Origin: Brienomyrus brachyistius
Lineage: Eukaryota > Chordata > Actinopteri > Osteoglossiformes > Mormyridae
Direction of reading: 5' to 3'
DNA length: 64,000 bases
Assembly (NCBI RefSeq): GCF_023856365.1
Contig: NC_064549.1
Span: forward strand, 8,077,608-8,141,607
This document shows positions 11,418 through 64,000 of this stretch, one piece after another. The position numbers and the translations under genes were made by a program. The notes below the pieces were generated by a model. The model was not told the origin of the DNA. It saw only the letters and a list, made by a program, of their open reading frames with translations, and made no database searches. Positions within the stretch are counted from its first letter, which is position 1. Each line of letters begins with the position of its first letter.

Positions 11418-11593
11418 GATGGTTCGGTGCTTAGCACCGTAGCATCACCCCCGCAGAGCTGTGGGTTGGATTCTCACTCACAGGCTGTGTGTAAATGTGT
11501 GCCCTGAAATGGTCCGGCATCCTCTCCATGGTGTTCTATACATTATGCCCAGTGTTCCCAGTTATTGAGAATGGATAGATGGATGGATAGATA
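11418..11593 (+). repeat. tRNA-like SINE copy
   Basis: Runs from gatggttcggtgcttagcac through gtgggttggattctcactc and gtgccctgaaatggtccggc to a gatagatggatggatag tail. This is the A-box/B-box-like head, body and GATGG tail seen in other copies. Confidence 0.6.
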
Positions 11594-12083
11594 ACATACA
11601 TAATAGCAGTACAGTATTGTTAAACATCACAATAAAATTGAGATGAGCAAAAGGTGCAGAAATGAATGTCTGGCCATAAAACATCCTTAATAGCATCATC
11701 ATATCAAACGACCTTTAAGTGATTGTTTAAAATGTGAGTGATACAAATAAAAAATATTGATATCAGTGCTAAATTCTGATAACTTGGATCACACAGCACG
11801 AGTTTTTTTAATGCATTAGTTTCTAAATAAACCACATATTAGACTGTTTAAAAAACAATAAAAAGGACCATATTACACGTGGCATCATATACATTCATAG
11901 TTGGATATTGTTATACCACACTATCTGCAATAATAAACATCTAGTCTAAGGGATTAAGGGACTTTAAATCATAATAAAAGCAACACATCGATGGCCATCC
12001 AAAAAAGGTATGTGTCAGCAATAGAACACAGGTAAGAGAGACATTTCCTTTTTTTCGTTTTTTTTTTTTGAGGTCTAAATTAA

Positions 12084-12110
12084 TTTTTTGTGTGTGTGTG
12101 TGTGTGTGTA
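12084..12110. repeat. (TG)n microsatellite after a T-rich run
   Basis: A dozen TG units preceded by broken poly-T (12049-12070). Confidence 0.9.
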
Positions 12111-12343
12111 AGCCTACAGTACATGTATTTTAATTTATACTTTGTGATTTATACTTTCCAGTTTTACACATTGTATGATTGTACAGCAACACTGGCTGTT
12201 TTTAAACGGGCCTTATAAATAAGTCTGAATTTGAATTCAGTATTTTTGCGCAGGAGTTTCCTGATTTCAAATCAGTAACACATTTTCTGAAAATGTCTCA
12301 CTTCATCGGTTGCACAGAGAATACTTTGTGAATGACCATTTCC

Positions 12344-12440
12344 ATCCATTCATTTACTGTAATTGCTTATCCAGTACAGCGTTGCGCCTGGAGTCCGTAT
12401 CACGACGCACAAGACAATGACCCCCCAACTGGAATGCCAG
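12344..12440 (-). repeat. SINE tail fragment, reverse orientation
   Basis: tccatccattcatttactg, cttatccagtacagcgttg and ccccaactggaatgccag match the reversed SINE 3' region; head missing. Confidence 0.5.
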
Positions 12441-12477
12441 TGAATGTAAAACTGTAAAATGGGAAACTATAGCGCGG

Positions 12478-12760
12478 TAAGACTTTCTATGAAGCTGTCT
12501 TCTATAATGCATTATAAACACCTTCATAATACATTACAAAGCATTTATAATGCATTATTACAGTCAACATTACAGCATCTTCTATTTATAGTTATAAGGC
12601 ATTATAGTGTTGATTATAATACTTCATAAGTGCCAATGAAGCTGTCATTTATACTTTCATAATGCATTATAATGGTTGGTATTAGCGTTATAGAAACTTC
12701 TATTGACAGTCATAAGGCATTATAGTGTTGATTATCATACTTTATAAGCTCCATCATCAC
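12478..12760. repeat. GCATTATA-rich palindromic repeat, partly duplicated
   Basis: Many copies of (t/g)cattata in both orientations. The string ataaggcattatagtgttg is present at about 12595 and again at about 12714, each followed by attat(a/c)atacttcataa-like sequence, so an internal unit of about 118 bases is duplicated. The start gtaagactttctatgaagc resembles other teleost palindromic repeats. Class uncertain. Confidence 0.5.
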
Positions 12761-13529
12761 AAGTACTCATAATCATTCTACCAATTCTACATGAAACATA
12801 TAAAATATATAATACCTTGCCTCCTTTTGTGCCTATCATGGTAATGTTTTTCTGCATATACTTTTCCACATGGACATGTGAGGAAGATAATTCTTTTTGT
12901 GAAACAGATTGTCTTCAGTATCAGCGTTTTTATCGGGTTGTGACTGAATAAAAGACCTGAATTTGTGTCACCAATAGACTGGGCAGATGAATGTAGGGAC
13001 TGGATTAGGGAGCTGAGGTGTTACCCCTGTTTGGGTTAGAATATCGTTAACATTCTGTATTTCTTCATATAACCAGTGAAGAAAGATCTGAGAACAAATG
13101 TAACCTAGTATGAAGTATAAATATTACCAGGGGATTATATATTGTTTTTAACTGTGTTTAAATTATTCAGTAGAATGACAGTTATTCATGTTTTTTTCTT
13201 GTTTATTTAAGGAATATTGGTTATTTACAGTAATTTAGCCCTCTGCTTTTTGTAATATAATGATGATGATAAGGCTTAAAATCAGCGGATGTGTGCTTAT
13301 CCTGCCTACCATGCTGACTGCTGTCTTTACAGCTCACAGGTCACGGGTCACAGACACAGACACAGGCAACAAACACAGGCACAAGGGTTAGATAGAATCC
13401 TTCAGATTCACAATGAGCAAAAACACACCCTTTGCGGGGAATGAGCCATTCATTAAATATCACTCTGGAAGACTCAGATAGCATGAATGAAATATTACCG
13501 GGGGGATTTTGATGAACTCCACCAATCTT

Positions 13530-13630
13530 CTGTATCCACTCATCCTATTCAGGGACATGGGGGTCCAGAGCCTATTCCAGAGGATATGGGTGCAAGGTGG
13601 GGGCACCAAGCCATTGCAGGGTGCACACTC

Positions 13631-13664
<34 letters not shown>
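13530..13664 (-). repeat. SINE tail (reverse) followed by (CA)n
   Basis: ccactcatcctattcaggga and gagcctattccagaggatat match the reversed SINE end; 13635-13664 is a pure CA tract adjoining it. Confidence 0.6.
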
Positions 13665-13667
<3 letters not shown>

Positions 13668-13850
13668 TTGTAATTATATGTTGTTGGGGACTCTCCATTC
13701 GTTACTATGGCAAAAATGCTAATGCTAACTATGACAACTTTACCCCCTACCCAGCCCTAACCTTAACCATAAGTAACCAAACAAAATGCAAGTCTTTTGG
13801 CATTTTTCAGCTTTTTGATTGCATTCACATATTTTCATAAAACTGAGTTC
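13665..13850 (+). repeat. 'Ttgtaattatat...ggggactctcc' dispersed repeat, copy 1
   Basis: Contains ccctaaccttaaccataag, taaccaaacaaaatgcaag and tcttttggcatt. The same blocks occur reversed at 42159-42440 and 47093-47316. All three lie beside simple repeats. No coding capacity. Confidence 0.6.
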
Positions 13851-13879
13851 AGTTCCCGCAATGTAATGTACACTTGGAC

Positions 13880-14050
13880 CACACACACACACACACAGAC
13901 ACTCTCATGACTCCAGTTCACCTCAGTATGTTGTTGGGCTGTGCGGGGATAGTGGAGAACACAAAGGAATCTCCATGCAAACTCCACACGCATGGAGCCA
14001 TAACCGAGACAAAGGCAACGCTGCCTACCACTGCGACACCCTCTGATAAT
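13880..14050 (-). repeat. Diverged SINE body, reverse orientation
   Basis: Short CA tract then atctccatgcaaactccaca and a ctgcctaccactgcgac-like segment, matching the reversed central part of the SINE. Confidence 0.45.
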
Positions 14051-14242
14051 CACACAGATTCCAAATTTCAATTTAATCCTAAAAACAGACGAATGAAATG
14101 AAGTGTAGCCTTCTTTCCATTTGTATTCCTGTACATACCGTCCAGGTTGGAATGGAATGATCCTAACCCAATGCTTTCTGTCCTTCGCACCCAGTGTGGA
14201 AAATAAATAAGTCATGAAACCCAAATAACTATTACTGTCCTA

Positions 14243-14480
14243 GCAGCGCTACAGTGGGTAGCATTTTTGCCGCCTTTCTCCATAGCTGTGCGGCTGGTCC
14301 GTGCCCTGGCTTTTGTGCATGGGGCAGCTGCCTTCTCTTCCTGTCTTTGAGAGCTTTAAGCGCCAAAGACGTGCAGTTTACATGAACTGGAGTCTGCTTA
14401 TTGCCCTATTGCCGTATATCCTGTATGTACCCAGAGCAGGATGCAGGACTGCCATAAACCTAGATGTTATGGAAGAAAAA
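14243..14480 (+). repeat. Strongly diverged SINE-like sequence
   Basis: Head-like gctacagtgggtagcatttt and later ccagagcaggatgcaggac keep the SINE order, but the middle is not alignable by eye. Confidence 0.35.
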
Positions 14481-14599
14481 TGAATGAACGAAAGAGCGGC
14501 GTCAAGCAAAACAAACACAGCTTTCGTTGTGCACATGTGTCTGTGTCAGACAAATAGACTATTTCCAGATGAGGATGAATAAAGTATCATTATTCTATT

Positions 14600-14666
14600 A
14601 TTAGTATTAATGTATGAGTAATAATAATAACAACAACAATAATAATAATTATTGTTATTGTTAACA

Positions 14667-14702
<36 letters not shown>

Positions 14703-14732
14703 AATTATACAATAATTATTGTTATTGTATAT
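14600..14732. repeat. (AAT/ATT)n microsatellite with mirror and inverted symmetry
   Basis: Runs of aataat convert to attatt across a centre near 14655, and aacaattat / ataattgtt blocks flank it, so the tract is self-complementary. Expected to be length-variable. Confidence 0.85.
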
Positions 14733-14742
14733 GGGACTTTGA

Positions 14743-14970
14743 ATTCCTCCTCATTCTGCGTGTGTGAAGTTTGCATTTTTTGTCACATGGGGATTCCTCC
14801 CTGCATCCCAAAGATATGTCCTTAGGTTACATGGCATCCCTAAATAGCTGTTAGGATATGTAGGTGTGTAAGCCCTATAACAGACTGGCATCCAACCGAG
14901 GGTGTTCCCTTAGTCCTGGATGGGCTCCAATACCTGTGAACCTGACCAAGACAGAAGCCTGTAAGAGTGA
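14743..14970 (+). repeat. SINE body and 3' region
   Basis: gtgtgaagtttgcatttttt, cctgcatcccaaagatatgt, ctggcatccaaccgagggtg and ggatgggctccaatacc follow the SINE order; the head is missing. Confidence 0.5.
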
Positions 14971-15429
14971 TGGGTAATAATTAAAAGTGGCCCAACCAAT
15001 GCATTTAAAAAGTGGATGTTTACAAACAATACAATCGATTTGTTGATTGAAGCATTATTTTAAGCAAAATGTGAAAAATAAAATGACAGTGTTTCAGTAT
15101 CATGTGCAGAAGGATATTTAGCTTTATGTTTACAAGATTATTTTTACTGGCTAATATTTCAAATGAAAACATATGAGTAGCTGGTGTAAAACATTAACAG
15201 GATTGTACATGATTTGATGTTATTTGTTTTCAAATATACTTTTGATTATTCTACGGTGAAATGCATAACAGTAACAAAGCACCTTCTTGTAATAAAAGGA
15301 GCTATTCCGAAAACTTGGATTTTGTGAGTTTTGCGTAAAACAAATTGCAAGACTAAGTAACAAGTTTGCACATCAAATCATTAGGTTTACGGAACTTCTT
15401 CATGGCTTGCCGCATAAAATGAAATGTCT

Positions 15430-16605
15430 AAACATGCTACAGATTCTTTGCCACTTGCAAGGCGCATTACCTGCGGCAGACAGGCGATGCAGGACGGTTT
15501 GTCTGGGTGCAGCATGCCGGCCGTAAGTGCGGCCAGCACCGGTACTGGCGCAGATTGATGAATGGAGGGATTGTCTCTTTAAGAAAATGGGGGCAGGGTG
15601 TGTGAGCCTCTGCTGCAGCCGAGCCTATTCTTTCTCCTGACGTCCTTCCTTCTCCAAAGTGTCATACGGTTTTGGGGATGTAGACTTTTTAGCTTAAAAC
15701 TGAAGTGTTGATATTGAATCTATCTTGGGGGGGTTAGGTTTGCTGTTTTCCTAACTGGTTCGTTCTCTTTATGGGGTGTATTTTTTAGGGGGGGGGACGT
15801 TTGTTTACCCCCCCAAACCTGAGTCTGGCTTCTGGTACAGTGTAGCAAACCTTCCTCGGTGATGTACCATGTTACCATGTTTTTGAACATAGGTAGTGAT
15901 ATTTATTTATTTATTTATTTATTTATTCATTCGCCGGCGCGACATTAATAGTGAAACGCATATTATATTTGCCTGTATCTGTTTTTTAAAAGGATGTTAG
16001 CAAATTGACTAGCTTAGCCCTTGTCACAGTTTTTTTCGTTCGTCTTGCTGGGCTGGCGATTGCTGTTCCTTAATTTGTTTTTAGTCGTCATTTTTTTGTC
16101 CCCCCCTTTTTTGCTTAGGTACCATTTTAAGGAAGACGGCGAAGTCTATTAACTGTTCGTAGGATAACGAAGAAATAATTTATTTTTTGCTATTATGACA
16201 GCAGTTTAAAAGCAATAGCCACCTTGGGCTTCGTGCTTGCTTTTTTTCTCCCCTCTTTTCAAAATGAAGCACAATATCAATATTCGCCATAGTACTTTAC
16301 CTTTCAGGCAAACATGAAGCGTTTTCAGCTGGCTGCCCGGCTATTGTAAATCTACATTTTCCTCTCATTTTTGTCACGGTTGTTGCTGGGTTTCAGCAGT
16401 GAAAATGCGGATCGTTTGAGGATACCGGTCCCTCCTGCTCCGGGCACAGGACTCGGCTTCTCCGGGCATTGACTGCCTTACAGACCTGGCTTGGCTGCTG
16501 AGCGGCCAATGTCGACTGTTATTTTCAGCAGAATATAATCTTGTAAATATATATATATAAGTATAGATCGTATATAGCTGTAAAAGTAGGAAAACTCAGG
16601 GAAAA
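15430..16605 (+). promoter_or_regulatory. mark4: Probable promoter and 5' leader region of mark4
   Basis: The region upstream of the mark4 start has locally raised CpG density, for example 15515-15551 (gccggccg, gcggccagc, accggtactggcgc) and 15936-15943 (gccggcgc), in otherwise AT-rich surroundings. A CRE-like TGACGTcC lies at 15638-15645. Further on are G- and C-runs at 15725, 15786 and 16099 and a CpG patch at 16425-16445. No TATA box is obvious. The frame ahead of the ATG has an in-frame TAG at 16564-16566, so the leader is untranslated. The transcription start cannot be placed by eye, and whether the 5' UTR is one exon is unknown. Confidence 0.5.
15900..15928. repeat. (ATTT)n microsatellite
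   Basis: About seven ATTT units in the mark4 upstream region. Confidence 0.85.

Positions 16606-64000
<47,395 letters not shown>

Larger units (their letters stand above)
2305..15429. other. Intergenic region between the LRR gene (minus) and mark4 (plus)
   Basis: About 13 kb lies between two divergently oriented genes. No credible protein-coding exon was found: open frames here are short, lack protein-like composition and mostly overlap repeats. Supported contents are microsatellites, at least eight SINE copies, a CACTGTCA-ended element pair (4810-5255), a hAT-type MITE with target duplication (5673-5845), a Tc1-like scrap (8536-8770), a 35-bp minisatellite (9981-10145) and a GCATTATA-rich palindromic repeat (12478-12760). 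The stretches 2340-3180, 3720-4800, 5860-6980, 8000-8500, 8780-9830, 10150-11400, 11600-12340 and 12770-13320 hold nothing recognised apart from AT-rich unique sequence and small homopolymer runs. The untranslated first exon and promoter of the LRR gene must lie somewhere here. Confidence 0.7.

Noticed and set aside
13835..14224. 129-codon minus-strand frame
   Set aside because: Overlaps a CA tract and a reversed SINE; no protein-like pattern.

Overview
The window looks like nuclear DNA of a teleost fish. It has small coding exons with GT-AG (and one GC-AG) introns, many (CA)n/(TA)n microsatellites, dispersed tRNA-like SINE copies ending in GATGGATG, Tc1-, pogo-, hAT- and CACTA-like DNA transposon remnants, and a kinase gene with vertebrate MARK4 exon structure. 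The species cannot be fixed from sequence alone. No bacterial operons, rRNA genes, free-standing tRNA genes or CRISPR arrays were seen.

Layout: (1) 1-2304, minus strand: a long exon of an extracellular leucine-rich-repeat protein, 765 codons open to the left window edge. It has a signal peptide, an LRRNT cap and a tandemly repeated block of about 277 residues; a splice acceptor lies just before its ATG. (2) 2305 to about 15430: repeat-rich intergenic DNA between two divergently oriented genes. (3) About 15430-16605: CpG-containing leader/promoter region of the second gene. (4) 16606 to the right edge, plus strand: a mark4-like microtubule-affinity regulating kinase gene. Eight coding exons (16606-16656, 34641-34838, 37063-37116, 48749-48797, 52334-52399, 62454-62524, 62648-62704, 63576-63812) join in frame to 261 codons, covering the N-terminus and most of the kinase domain. 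The C-lobe end, UBA, spacer and KA1 parts must lie beyond the window.

The large mark4 introns carry most of the unusual material. These include a 2.57 kb DNA transposon with perfect 13-bp inverted termini and a spliced, protein-like gene on the minus strand (49417-51985), a 153-bp foldback hAT-type element with a perfect 8-bp target duplication (45480-45632), a pogo-like palindromic-end element (52474-52965), decayed Tc1 transposase pieces, a THAP zinc-finger-like fragment (61762-62055), a family of foldback elements that read similarly on both strands (29057-29224), and several CpG-rich intronic patches that could be regulatory.

The two genes have no evident functional link: one product should be secreted or membrane-bound, the other is a cytosolic kinase acting on microtubule-associated proteins. 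Most of the window by length is intron and transposon debris.
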